From positions 1 to 9,968 of the forward strand of contig CAISKC010000131.1 in NCBI GenBank assembly GCA_903885895.1: DNA of 9,968 bases, given 5' to 3'. Every line of letters starts with the position of its first letter. Position 1 is the first letter of the stretch. The position numbers and the translations under genes were made by a program. The notes under the pieces are model-generated. The model was given only the letters and a program-made list of their open reading frames with translations, made no database searches and had not been told where the DNA came from. Shown one piece after another: positions 1-7,897 of the stretch. This stretch comes from an uncultured Legionella sp. GTDB lineage: Bacteria > Pseudomonadota > Gammaproteobacteria > Legionellales > Legionellaceae.

Positions 1-116
1 GTTTTCAGAGTTTGAATTGTCACATCAATGCTGTCTTGTATACTATCGTAAATCAAGCGGTTCCGTTTTGATTTCTGAGTAACCAATGCATTGCGTAATT
101 CAATGGATGTGTGCAT
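1..116 (-). CDS. 5' end of an unrecognised gene (partial, runs off left edge)
   Basis: Reading leftward from an ATG at 116, the frame stays open for 38 codons to the window edge. It begins MHTSIELRNALVTQ and continues with a mixed charged and hydrophobic composition (KSKRNRLIYDSIQDSID). I do not recognise the family. The start is supported because the only in-frame codons between an upstream TAA and this ATG are non-start or rare ones, and because a good extended -10 promoter (149-154) lies about 33 bp upstream. The Shine-Dalgarno is weak (GAG about 6 nt upstream of the ATG). The gene is divergent from uvrD. An open frame this short could arise by chance or be a gene remnant, so the call rests mainly on the promoter and start arrangement. 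Confidence 0.5.
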   Translation of the reverse strand, partial: MHTSIELRNALVTQKSKRNRLIYDSIQDSIDVTIQTLK

Positions 117-148
117 AAAAGCTCGTTTTATCGCAACTAAAGCGAAAA

Positions 149-178
149 ATTATAACATAAGAACCTTTATTTGAACAA
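149..178 (-). promoter_or_regulatory. Promoter of the leftward partial gene
   Basis: On the minus strand there is a perfect TATAAT (154 to 149) preceded by TG one base away (TGTTATAAT), an extended -10. A weak -35, TTGTTC, lies 18 bp further upstream (178 to 173). The predicted start of transcription near 142 gives a leader of about 26 nt before the ATG at 116. Confidence 0.5.
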
Positions 179-324
179 GTTTTTGTTACTTAGATTGTAG
201 TGGCTCGTACTTTATCAAGAGTGCACCGAGAGATCTCTTGGGTTATGGCCCTGATCCTTGTGTTGGACCGCCCTCGCTGTGCTCTGGATGTGAATTGTTA
301 TCTTAGATTATTATTGGGATGTGG

Positions 325-353
325 TTCACGTCTTGGCTCGAATCAGCTATACT
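325..353 (+). promoter_or_regulatory. Candidate uvrD promoter
   Basis: TTCACG (325-330), a 17-bp spacer and TATACT (348-353) match the sigma-70 consensus at 4/6 and 5/6. Transcription would begin near 360, giving a leader of about 19 nt before the ATG at 379. A small hairpin CCGAA / TTCGG (357-361 / 367-371) overlaps the GG of the weak ribosome binding site. Assigned by eye only. Confidence 0.4.
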
Positions 354-378
354 TTCCCGAACATTTTTCGGAAAATCT

Positions 379-2541
379 ATGTCTGTCTCTGACTCATTGC
401 ATACCCCTTGGCTACAAAGCCTGAACGAAGCGCAACATGCTGCGGTGACCGCACCTTTGCAACATCTTTTAGTGTTAGCGGGTGCTGGCTCGGGCAAAAC
501 ACGAGTATTGGTGAGTCGCATTGCGCATTTGGTTCATACGGGACAAGTGATGCTTGATGGCGTATTAGCCGTGACCTTTACGAATAAAGCTGCGGGTGAG
601 ATGAAATCACGCCTGAATGCTATTCTGCAGCAACCTTTGTCTGATCTCTGGATTGGCACGTTTCATGGTATTTGTCATCGCTTGCTGCGTCGCCATTATG
701 ATATTGCAAAATTACCGCAAGCATTCCAAATTTTAGATAGTGATGATCAAGCGAGGATGATTAAGCGGGTCATGGCAGATTTGCTATTGGATACCGATCA
801 GTGGCCAGTGAAACAGGCTCAGTCATTTATTAATGGGAATAAAGATGAAGGTTTGCGTGCGCAACATGTTTTATGTCCTACATTTGGACCAGCAAAAACT
901 TGGTTAAGAATTTATGCGGCTTATGAGCAGGCTTGTCAGATTGCCGGCGTGATTGATTTTGCCGAAATTCTGCTGCGTACGCATGAATTATTACGAGATA
1001 ATCCGGATTTGTTAGCGCATTATCAAACGCGTTTTCAAACCATTTTGGTGGATGAGTTTCAGGATACGAATACGGTGCAATATGCTTGGATCAAATTGCT
1101 GGCAGGTCACCGTGCCAAGGTTATGGTGGTGGGGGATGATGATCAGTCTATTTATGGTTGGCGTGGCGCAAAGGTAGAAAATATTCAGAAGTTTTCTAGA
1201 GATTTTTTGGATGCGCAGGTCGTACGTTTAGAGCAAAACTATCGATCTTCTGCGACGATTCTACAAGCCGCTAATGCGCTCATTACTCATAATCATACGC
1301 GCATGGGAAAATCGTTGTGGACGTCCGGGCAGCAAGGCGAAAAAATATTGGTTTTTGCTGCTTTCAATGAGTTAGAAGAAGCGCGGTTTGTGAGCGAACG
1401 CATTACGATGGAGCACAATCGAGGCTGTTCATTGCAAGACATCGCGATATTATACCGCTCTAATGCGCAATCTCGTGTGTTAGAAGAAGCTTTGTTGCGT
1501 GCAGGTATTGGGTATCGGATCCATGGTGGTGTACGATTTTTTGAACGCGCGGAAGTTAAAGATGCTTTGGCTTATTTGCGCTTAATCTTGAATCGGAATG
1601 ATGATCCTGCTTTTGAACGAGTCGTGAATTTGCCTGCAAGAGGGATTGGAGAGAAAACGTTGGATATCGTGCGAGTATTGGCACGTGACGAATCGATATC
1701 ACTCTGGGCTGCTGCTACGCAGATTATTCATCAGAATACTTTGACCCAGCGCGCTGCGAATGCATTAGCGATGTTCTTGAATTTAATTGAAATGTTACAA
1801 GAAGACACGAGTGATCTGCCTTTAGATGAACAGATTTCTTCTGTGATCAACCAGTCTGGCTTGTATCAATATTATGCTTCTATGAAAGGGGATGTAACAG
1901 AATCCAAACTCCAAAATCTGCAGGAATTAGTGAATGCTGCAAAAGAATTTCGCTATGCAGATGAAGATGAGCTGCCTTATTTGGTGAGTTTTTTAGCACA
2001 TGCTTCTTTAGAAGCGGGTGAATGGCAGGCTGAAGAGCATGAATCGTATGTGCATATGATGACGCTGCATGCGGCTAAGGGTTTGGAGTTTCCTTGCGTA
2101 TTTTTAGTAGGCATGGAAGAAGGATTGTTTCCAGCGAAACAATCTGCTGAGGACCCCGGTCGTATAGAAGAAGAACGTCGTTTATGCTATGTAGGCATGA
2201 CACGTGCGATGCAGCGTTTGATCCTGTCGTATGCGGAAGTTAGGCGGCAATACGGCCGCGAAGAGTATCATCGTCCCTCGCGTTTTTTGAATGAAATTCC
2301 CAAAGAATTATTAGAGGAAGTTCGCGCTAGTGGACGTGCATCGCATAGTCCTTCCGTATCGATGTCCATGCAAAGCAAACATGAGTCGGGCTTACAATTA
2401 GGTCAAAACGTGACGCATGCTCATTTTGGCTCCGGTGTTATCCTTGCTATTGAAGGCAAAGGCGCGCATACGCGTGTGCAAGTGAAGTTTGCTGAACAAG
2501 GTACGAAATGGTTGGTGTTGGCCTACGCGAATTTATCGTAG
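379..2541 (+). CDS. uvrD: DNA helicase II, UvrD
   Basis: This is a superfamily 1A 3'-to-5' DNA helicase that acts in nucleotide excision repair, where it removes the cut oligonucleotide and UvrC, and in mismatch repair. From the ATG at 379 it has 720 residues, the same as E. coli UvrD. Visible motifs are Walker A GAGSGKT (35-41), motif Ia with TFTNKAA, motif II DEFQDT (from 225), motif III GDDDQSIYGWRG (252-263), motif V HAAKGLEF (564-571) and motif VI EERRLCYVGMTRA (598-610). The C-terminus has the Tudor-like tail typical of UvrD/PcrA rather than Rep (FGSGVI... VQVKF... KWLVLAYANL). An ATG at 319 would add 20 residues that do not resemble UvrD. The ATG at 379 has a weak GGA ribosome binding site (370-372) and matches the family N-terminus (LQSLNEAQHAAV), so it is preferred. 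It converges on mltA with 19 bp between the ends. Confidence 0.96.
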   Translation: MSVSDSLHTPWLQSLNEAQHAAVTAPLQHLLVLAGAGSGKTRVLVSRIAHLVHTGQVMLDGVLAVTFTNKAAGEMKSRLNAILQQPLSDLWIGTFHGICHRLLRRHYDIAKLPQAFQILDSDDQARMIKRVMADLLLDTDQWPVKQAQSFINGNKDEGLRAQHVLCPTFGPAKTWLRIYAAYEQACQIAGVIDFAEILLRTHELLRDNPDLLAHYQTRFQTILVDEFQDTNTVQYAWIKLLAGHRAKVMVVGDDDQSIYGWRGAKVENIQKFSRDFLDAQVVRLEQNYRSSATILQAANALITHNHTRMGKSLWTSGQQGEKILVFAAFNELEEARFVSERITMEHNRGCSLQDIAILYRSNAQSRVLEEALLRAGIGYRIHGGVRFFERAEVKDALAYLRLILNRNDDPAFERVVNLPARGIGEKTLDIVRVLARDESISLWAAATQIIHQNTLTQRAANALAMFLNLIEMLQEDTSDLPLDEQISSVINQSGLYQYYASMKGDVTESKLQNLQELVNAAKEFRYADEDELPYLVSFLAHASLEAGEWQAEEHESYVHMMTLHAAKGLEFPCVFLVGMEEGLFPAKQSAEDPGRIEEERRLCYVGMTRAMQRLILSYAEVRRQYGREEYHRPSRFLNEIPKELLEEVRASGRASHSPSVSMSMQSKHESGLQLGQNVTHAHFGSGVILAIEGKGAHTRVQVKFAEQGTKWLVLAYANLS

Positions 2542-2560
2542 CTTACTGAACTCTGCTTAA

Positions 2561-3739
2561 TTAAGACTTCTTCGGCACCAACAACCAATACCGTCCTTTG
2601 CTTTTCATTTTTCCGGCGATGGCGGCAGCGTCGTCGCCATTGCCCCAATATACATCCCCACGGACCGTGCCTTTGATAGCGCCTCCGGTGTCTTGCGCGA
2701 TCATCAAACGGTGCAGCGAGTGGTACTGATTAGAATGTGCATCGGGATAAGTGGTCGCTAACCAAACGGGCATGCCAAGGGGTACCCATTCTGGATCAAC
2801 TGCCAAAGAATATCCTTGGGTGAGGCGCGTACCTAGTGTGCCATATGCCCCACGTTTGGTCAGTACTTCAAAAAATACAAAAGAACGATTTTTATGAATG
2901 ATTTCATCGCTTTCTTCAGGGTGACTTTCTAAATAAGCTCGGATACTTTGTATAGACACTTGGTTTGCGGGTAAAATCTTGCGTTTAATTAATACATGGC
3001 CGATGGCGGTATAAGTTAAGCCATTTTTTCCAGCATAGCCTAAGTTTAATTGCGTACCATCTGGGAGGTTTAAAAGTGCTGAGCCCTGGATTTCAATTAA
3101 TAAACGATCTATAGGACTGCGTAAATAAGCCAGAATGGGTGCTTTGCCTGCGATAGCGCCTTGATCAATTTCTTCTCGCGAATAAAAAGGTAATACCCGA
3201 TTATTTTCAAGTCGGCCAAACAATTGGCGTGTAGGTAGAGTCGGATCAAAATCGCTTAATTTGATCCGTAGCAAATTATTGGGTAAACCATAAACGGGTA
3301 CTGTATATTCTTGCGTTTTAGTTAAGCTGGCAGCGACCGAAGGGAGATAATATCCAGTAAATAAGCCCGTGATGGCGTGGTCATTAGAAAACTCCATAGG
3401 TTGAAACCAAGTTTCAAAAAAATTTTTTGCTTGAATTTCGGAGTCTGTTTGTAATGCAACGGCTGCTTCACAAGCAGGTCGCCAATCTTTTGCGTGCAAA
3501 CCAAACCAAGTGTTCCCTACAGAATATTTAGGATTCATCTGCAAAAAATGCCGGCACGATCGTCGAAACGTATGCAGTGATGATAAAGCTTGAGTAGATT
3601 GCCAGCCTGGCAAATTGGAAAAAGTCGTTGCTTTGACTTGGATGGAGTGTGAGCTGGGTTGGTGTTGGTACCAAAGCAAACTTATCCCGCTCAATGTGAT
3701 GAACAAGACGACCAGTGTGTAAACATGTTTATATCGCAT
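2561..3739 (-). CDS. mltA: Membrane-bound lytic murein transglycosylase A
   Basis: MltA cleaves the MurNAc-GlcNAc bond of peptidoglycan and leaves a 1,6-anhydroMurNAc end, in cell-wall turnover. The protein of 392 residues has an N-terminal hydrophobic segment (about 6-23), the MltA barrel domain (TGYYLPS, IQGSALLNLPDG) and a C-terminal 3D domain (PLGMPVW, then AQDTGGAIKGTVRGDVYWG). D350 and D362 are the conserved aspartates; D362 aligns with the catalytic Asp308 (mature numbering) of E. coli MltA by my reading. The N-terminus has no lipobox cysteine, so unlike the E. coli lipoprotein it is probably anchored by an uncleaved signal segment or secreted. The frame can start at a TTG at 3763, but the ATG at 3739 has an AAAGG-like site just upstream and is preferred. 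Divergent from the com1-like gene. Confidence 0.92.
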   Translation of the reverse strand: MRYKHVYTLVVLFITLSGISLLWYQHQPSSHSIQVKATTFSNLPGWQSTQALSSLHTFRRSCRHFLQMNPKYSVGNTWFGLHAKDWRPACEAAVALQTDSEIQAKNFFETWFQPMEFSNDHAITGLFTGYYLPSVAASLTKTQEYTVPVYGLPNNLLRIKLSDFDPTLPTRQLFGRLENNRVLPFYSREEIDQGAIAGKAPILAYLRSPIDRLLIEIQGSALLNLPDGTQLNLGYAGKNGLTYTAIGHVLIKRKILPANQVSIQSIRAYLESHPEESDEIIHKNRSFVFFEVLTKRGAYGTLGTRLTQGYSLAVDPEWVPLGMPVWLATTYPDAHSNQYHSLHRLMIAQDTGGAIKGTVRGDVYWGNGDDAAAIAGKMKSKGRYWLLVPKKS

Positions 3740-3777
3740 TAGACCTTTTCGCTGCTGTGGCAACTGCTTTTTTTAGG

Positions 3778-3783
3778 ATTATA
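3778..3783 (-). promoter_or_regulatory. -10 element of a likely mltA promoter
   Basis: A perfect TATAAT on the minus strand (3783 to 3778) lies about 39 bp upstream of the mltA ATG at 3739. No good -35 is visible at 16-18 bp; the best is an AT-rich TTATTT. The placement between divergent genes and the hexamer support a promoter, but the missing -35 keeps confidence moderate. Confidence 0.4.
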
Positions 3784-3811
3784 TACTGCGTGTGGGTACA
3801 AAATAAAGCTT

Positions 3812-3839
3812 TTGACTTGCTCATTTTTTTTCATATATT
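3812..3839 (+). promoter_or_regulatory. Promoter of the com1-like gene
   Basis: TTGACT (3812-3817), a 16-bp spacer rich in T, and TATATT (3834-3839) match the sigma-70 consensus at 5/6 each. The transcript would begin near 3846 and carry a leader of about 80 nt before the ATG at 3927. This is the best sigma-70 match I found in the window. Confidence 0.6.
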
Positions 3840-3926
3840 AGGATCTGATACGTGGTGTCTTGAATTTTGTTGGCTCCAATGGTAGGGTGCGTCTTTGGAA
3901 TAGTAATCTTTTAGATGAGGGATAAA

Positions 3927-4742
3927 ATGAAGAAAAATAGACTATTAGCTGCAAGCCTTTTAACAACTGCATTGGGGATGCCTTTGGCGTACGCTGTTCC
4001 AGCGGCTCCAGCACCAGCAACCTCTTTCACTGCAGATCAAAAAAACGAAATCCAAAATATTATTCATGACTATTTAGTAAAGCTCAATCCAGAAGTGTTG
4101 ATGGAAGCTTCCGACGCGTTACAAATCAAACAGCAAGTCCTGATGCAAGCGCAAGCCAAATCGGCTATTGAGAAAGCTGGTGCAGAATTGGTCAGAGGTG
4201 ATTTGACCGTTGCAGGTAATCTGAAGGGTAATGTGACTTTGGTCGAATTTTTTGATTATAATTGCTCTCATTGCGCTAACATGGAACCGATCATCAAAAA
4301 ATTGATCGAAAACAATCCTAAATTACGTGTCGTGTTCAAAGAGTTTCCAATTTTTGGCAAAGAGTCTGAAACGGCTTCACGTTTTGCGATTGCCGCAGCG
4401 ATGCAAGGTAAATACATGCCGTTTCAAGATAAGCTATTCCATGCTGGGAAACGTATAGATGAGACAACCCTGATGGACGTAGCGAAAAAAGTTGGTTTAA
4501 AGATGCATGCATTGAAAATGGATAAAGACAGTAAAGCTGTGACGGATATTTTAGATGAAAACCGTAAATTGGCTGAGCGTATCCATTTACAGGGCACGCC
4601 CGTATTCATCTTGTTAGCGACTCAGCATGGTCAGTACCAAGCAGGTTCTGAAGCGGTATTTATACCTGGAGAAGCTAGCCTTGACACGTTACAAGATAGC
4701 ATCACTCGCTTAGGTAAACACAATAGTTCCGTTAAAGGTTAA
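3927..4742 (+). CDS. com1: Com1-like, DsbA-family periplasmic thioredoxin-fold protein
   Basis: This is a predicted exported thiol-disulfide oxidoreductase of the DsbA/DsbG-like group, resembling Coxiella Com1 (27-kDa surface antigen). From the ATG at 3927 it has 271 residues. It has a clear signal peptide (KKNR, a hydrophobic core, cleavage after AYA at residue 23), then a Pro/Ala-rich linker and an N-terminal helix (IIHDYLVKLNPEVLMEAS) that Com1 proteins share. The thioredoxin fold begins at GNVTLVEFFDYNCSHC, with the CSHC active site at 113-116, and the cis-proline follows in QGTPVFIL (Pro225). An alternative ATG at 3915 would add four residues. Its bases form part of the GAGGG ribosome binding site (3917-3921), which sits 5 nt before 3927, so 3927 is chosen. 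Whether it oxidises or isomerises disulfides cannot be told from sequence. The partial dsbD at the right edge encodes a possible electron donor for an isomerase role. Confidence 0.88.
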   Translation: MKKNRLLAASLLTTALGMPLAYAVPAAPAPATSFTADQKNEIQNIIHDYLVKLNPEVLMEASDALQIKQQVLMQAQAKSAIEKAGAELVRGDLTVAGNLKGNVTLVEFFDYNCSHCANMEPIIKKLIENNPKLRVVFKEFPIFGKESETASRFAIAAAMQGKYMPFQDKLFHAGKRIDETTLMDVAKKVGLKMHALKMDKDSKAVTDILDENRKLAERIHLQGTPVFILLATQHGQYQAGSEAVFIPGEASLDTLQDSITRLGKHNSSVKG

Positions 4743-4769
4743 TAGATAAACATAACGCTATGATGAGAT

Positions 4770-4805
4770 GTTTGGGTGGACACATGATGTGTTGTCCACC
4801 CAAAC
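4770..4805 (+). terminator. Strong hairpin between com1 and glyQ
   Basis: GTTTGGGTGGACA (4770-4782) and TGTCCACCCAAAC (4793-4805) form a perfect 13-bp stem with a 10-nt loop, 28 bp after the com1 stop codon. No T-run follows; the next bases are GC-rich (GCGCCGCGAC). It could be an attenuated or factor-assisted terminator, a stem that protects the com1 transcript from 3' decay, or a binding site in double-stranded DNA. The position after com1 fits a 3'-end function best. Confidence 0.5.
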
Positions 4806-4862
4806 GCGCCGCGACTGTCAGGGAGCGGAAAATGATGCATGGCGTAAAAATAGGATGCTTTT

Positions 4863-5726
4863 ATGGGTCGGCCAAGAACGTTTCAAGAAATAATTCTAAC
4901 TTTGCAACAGTTCTGGGCTGACCAGGGTTGTGTGATTTTACAACCTTTAGATATGGAAGTGGGGGCGGGTACGTTTCATCCTGCCACCTTTTTACGCGCC
5001 ATAGGACCCAAGCCATGGGCTGCGGCGTATGTACAACCTTCACGACGACCTACTGATGGTCGTTATGGAGATAATCCGAATCGTGTGCAACATTACTATC
5101 AATTCCAAGTTATTTTGAAACCTGCGCCTCTGGATATCCAAGAGAAATATTTAGAGTCTCTACGCGTGTTAGGGGTTGATCCCTTGGTTGATGATATTCG
5201 CTTTGTGGAAGACAATTGGGAGTCTCCTACCTTAGGTGCTTGGGGCTTGGGTTGGGAAGTATGGCAAAATGGCATGGAAGTGTCACAGTTTACCTACTTT
5301 CAACAAATCGGTGGTTTGGTTTGTAACCCTATTGCTGGGGAATTAACCTACGGTTTAGAGCGCTTGGCTATGTCATTATTGGGCATAGAGCGTATTTTCG
5401 ACATTCCTTGGGCGTATACTGAGCATGGCTTGGTGACCTATGGCGATGTGTTTTATCAAAATGAAGTGCAGCAGTCGGCGTACAATTTTGAATATGCTGA
5501 AGTAGATGTTTTGTTGCAGCAGTTTACCGCTTACGCCAGTCAAGCCAAGCAATTGGTAGAACGACAATTACCTTTACCCGCTTATGAAATGGTTATCAAA
5601 GCGTCACATGTGTTTAATTTATTAGATGCCCGTAAAGCCATTTCGGTTACAGAACGCCAGCGTTATATTTTACAAGTGCGTGAATTATCAAGATTGGTTG
5701 CCAATTGTTATCAAGATCAAAGTTGA
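4863..5726 (+). CDS. glyQ: Glycine--tRNA ligase alpha subunit
   Basis: This is the catalytic subunit of the bacterial alpha2beta2 glycyl-tRNA synthetase. It activates glycine with ATP and works with GlyS to charge tRNA-Gly in the cytoplasm. The 287-residue protein is close to full length (E. coli has 303; ours ends shortly after the VTERQRYILQVREL block). Diagnostic stretches include RTFQEIILTLQQFWADQGC, QPLDMEVGAGTFHPATFLR, AAYVQPSRRPTDGRYGDNP, FVEDNWESPTLGAWGLGWEV and TYGLERLAMSLLGIERIFDI. The start ATG has AGGA 7 nt upstream (4852-4855). The glyS start lies 12 bp after its stop codon, a conserved pairing that gives balanced subunit synthesis. I see no convincing promoter of its own between the hairpin at 4770-4805 and the start. 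Confidence 0.97.
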   Translation: MGRPRTFQEIILTLQQFWADQGCVILQPLDMEVGAGTFHPATFLRAIGPKPWAAAYVQPSRRPTDGRYGDNPNRVQHYYQFQVILKPAPLDIQEKYLESLRVLGVDPLVDDIRFVEDNWESPTLGAWGLGWEVWQNGMEVSQFTYFQQIGGLVCNPIAGELTYGLERLAMSLLGIERIFDIPWAYTEHGLVTYGDVFYQNEVQQSAYNFEYAEVDVLLQQFTAYASQAKQLVERQLPLPAYEMVIKASHVFNLLDARKAISVTERQRYILQVRELSRLVANCYQDQS

Positions 5727-5738
5727 GGAAAAAATAGC

Positions 5739-7805
5739 GTGAGCGATTTCTTATTTGAAATAGGCACAGAAGAGTTACCCGTTGCTGCGGTACAAGAACT
5801 TTCTGAGGCATTATTAGAGCGCTTCCAATTAGCGTTACAGGCTGCGAATATTACGTATGGCTCAGTCAGATGTTTTGGTACGCCACGACGCTTGGCGGTT
5901 TTAGCTTATGATGTTGCTGCTATGCAAGCGAGCCAACTTAAAACCAGACGGGGTCCTGCTGTTGCGGGCTCGCGTGATGCGCAAGATCAGCCGAATGCTG
6001 CTTTATTAGGATTTGCAAAATCATGTGGTGTAACGGTTGATGATTTGCAAATTCAAACCACGGATAAAGGGGCATGGTGGAGTTATTCGGCGCGAACCGA
6101 AGAGATTCCAACGCCGATATTATTACCCACTATTATCCAACAAATTTTAGCAGAATTACCCATCAGAAAAGCCATGCGCTGGGGAGCGGGTGACTTGTCA
6201 TTTAGTCGGCCAGTGCATTGGGCCGTGATGTTATGGGGACAAGAGATCCTAGAAGCAGAGATTTTAGGGGTGGTGACTGGCGCGTGCTCATATGGGCATC
6301 GTTTCCATCATCCTGGTGCGGTCACTATTACGGCACCGAGCACGTATGAAGAACAAATGTTAGCAGCCTATGTGGTGCCTGATTTTCAGCAACGTCAAAC
6401 CTTGATTCGCGAACAAATTACACAGCTGGCTGCTGATCAGCAATTGGATGTCGTGATTCCGGATGCTTTATTGGCGGAAGTGACGTCTATCGTAGAATGG
6501 CCACGTGCTTTGCTTGCAGATTTTGATCCCCAATTCTTAGTAGTGCCCGCTGAGGCGTTGATAGCGGCCATGCAAGTGCATCAAAAATGTTTTGCTTTAT
6601 ATACCAAACGCGGCAAAATTGCCCCACATTTTATTGCGGTCGCGAATATCGATAGCCAAAATAAGGCGTTAGTAAAACTGGGCAATGAAAAAGTGATGCG
6701 CGCGCGTTTATCCGATGCGGCTTTTTTCTACCAGCAGGATAAGCGGCAAGGCTTGGCAGCACATCTTCCTGCGCTCCATCATGTGGTTTTTCAAACCCAA
6801 CTGGGTAGTTTGGCAGACAAAACGGCGCGCATGGCTAAAATTATGACCTTTTTGCAGGATGCGTTACAACTTGATCCGCAAGAGATAGCGCGAGCAGCAG
6901 CCTTAAGTAAATGTGATTTATTAACCGGGATGGTCGGTGAGTTTCCTGAGTTGCAAGGCGTGATGGGTTATTATTATGCGATGCATGATTATGAAGCCGC
7001 CGCGGTGGCACTGGCCTTGAAAGAACAATATTTACCGCGTTTTGCCCAGGATGATTTGCCAACGTCGCCATTAGGCTGTGCGGTGTCTTTGGCAGATCGT
7101 TTGGATACGCTGTATGGTTTATTTGCCATTGGGCATAAGCCCTCCGGTGTCAAAGATCCTTTTAAATTGAGACGGCATGCTTTAGCAGTAGCGCGGATGT
7201 TGCTCAATTTACCTGGTAATCTGAGTTTAAGTGCTTGTATTCAAACGGCAGCAGATGCCTATGTGGGACATTTAGAAAATAAAAAACCGGACCTGATCAG
7301 TGAAATTCAAGTTTTTATTTTAGAGCGATTACAATCCTATTATCAAAATCAACAGATCCCTGTAGAGCTGTTCCAAGCAGTGCGGGTTTGTCAACAAGAT
7401 TGCTTGTTTGACATGGCGCAGCGGATCAGCGCTCTTGTTACCTTGATTCAGTTGCCACAAGCCCAAGCTTTGACTGCGATGGCGAAGCGGGTGAATAATG
7501 TGGTGGCGCAAGCGGCGGTCGTCGAAGTGGATCCTGTTTTGTGCAAGCTAGAAGCTGAGCAGGCTTTATTGGCAACGATTGAAAAAACAGAACATCGTTT
7601 TCAAGTTGAAACTGATTTAGATTATTCTGAAAAATTGAATATCATTATTGCCATGCAACCGATTTTGGATACATTTTTTGATCAAGTGTTGGTGATGGAT
7701 CCGGATCAAAACTTACAAAATAACCGTTTAGCATTATTGGCGCGGTTACGTTCGCTGTTCAACTCTATTGCCGATATCAGCCAATTGGCTTCTATTACCA
7801 AATGA
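5739..7805 (+). CDS. glyS: Glycine--tRNA ligase beta subunit
   Basis: GlyS is the tRNA-recognition subunit of the alpha2beta2 glycyl-tRNA synthetase. The 688 residues match the E. coli length (689). It opens with the family signature FLFEIGTEELPVAAV. The body has the expected blocks (AMRWGAGDLSFSRPVHW, VHQKCFALY, NEKVMRARLSDAAFFY), an HD-like region (SKCDLLTGMVGEFPELQGVMG), DPFKLRRHALAVARMLL, and a C-terminal DALR-type anticodon-binding region ending at the TGA at 7803-7805. The start codon is GTG. Its ribosome binding site (GAGG, 5725-5728) overlaps the glyQ stop codon, which suggests translational coupling. A palindromic repeat begins within about 5 bp of its stop codon and may also shape the transcript's 3' side. 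Confidence 0.97.
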   Translation: MSDFLFEIGTEELPVAAVQELSEALLERFQLALQAANITYGSVRCFGTPRRLAVLAYDVAAMQASQLKTRRGPAVAGSRDAQDQPNAALLGFAKSCGVTVDDLQIQTTDKGAWWSYSARTEEIPTPILLPTIIQQILAELPIRKAMRWGAGDLSFSRPVHWAVMLWGQEILEAEILGVVTGACSYGHRFHHPGAVTITAPSTYEEQMLAAYVVPDFQQRQTLIREQITQLAADQQLDVVIPDALLAEVTSIVEWPRALLADFDPQFLVVPAEALIAAMQVHQKCFALYTKRGKIAPHFIAVANIDSQNKALVKLGNEKVMRARLSDAAFFYQQDKRQGLAAHLPALHHVVFQTQLGSLADKTARMAKIMTFLQDALQLDPQEIARAAALSKCDLLTGMVGEFPELQGVMGYYYAMHDYEAAAVALALKEQYLPRFAQDDLPTSPLGCAVSLADRLDTLYGLFAIGHKPSGVKDPFKLRRHALAVARMLLNLPGNLSLSACIQTAADAYVGHLENKKPDLISEIQVFILERLQSYYQNQQIPVELFQAVRVCQQDCLFDMAQRISALVTLIQLPQAQALTAMAKRVNNVVAQAAVVEVDPVLCKLEAEQALLATIEKTEHRFQVETDLDYSEKLNIIIAMQPILDTFFDQVLVMDPDQNLQNNRLALLARLRSLFNSIADISQLASITK

Positions 7806-7809
7806 GTCA

Positions 7810-7897
7810 AAAACCCCGACATCCCGAGCAATGCGAGGTATAGTATGGTGCCAAATCTGGAGATCCCTCACTGTGTTCGGGGAGACGGAGGGGTTTT
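7810..7897. repeat. Palindromic repeat element spanning the rsmJ start
   Basis: The ends AAAACCCC (7810-7817) and GGGGTTTT (7890-7897) are inverted copies. Inside them, CGACATCCCGAGCAATGCGA on the left and, read backwards, CGTCTCCCCGAACACAGTGA on the right are clearly related arms with some mismatches. The arm type (CATCCCGAGC...GCGAGG and GAGATCCCTCACTG...TTCGGG) resembles a dispersed palindrome that I remember from many bacterial genomes, but I could not search for other copies. The element covers the ribosome binding site, start codon and first 17 codons of rsmJ. Confidence 0.7.

Larger units (their letters stand above)
117..378. other. Intergenic region between the leftward gene and uvrD
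   Basis: This 262-bp gap holds the leftward promoter (149-178) and a likely uvrD promoter (325-353). The stretch from about 200 to 300 is visibly more GC-rich than 120-200. It contains an inverted repeat CAAGAG (216-221) / CTCTTG (235-240) that overlaps an 8-bp palindrome, GAGATCTC (230-237). A rightward reading frame from a GTG at 200 exists, but it has no ribosome binding site and no family resemblance. I see no tRNA and no typical LexA box (CTG-N10-CAG) ahead of uvrD. Confidence 0.5.

Noticed and set aside
319..378. Longer UvrD start at ATG 319
   Set aside because: The added 20 residues do not resemble UvrD, no ribosome binding site precedes it, and the ATG at 379 gives exactly the usual 720 residues.
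117..378. LexA (SOS) box before uvrD, as in E. coli
   Set aside because: No CTG-N10-CAG match was seen in the upstream region.
200..424. Rightward 74-residue open frame from a GTG upstream of and overlapping uvrD
   Set aside because: No ribosome binding site, no family resemblance, and it overlaps the start of uvrD in another frame.
4792..4862. Promoter or T-box-like leader for glyQ
   Set aside because: No hexamer pair with good spacing was found, and the sequence lacks T-box features, which are also not expected in gammaproteobacteria.
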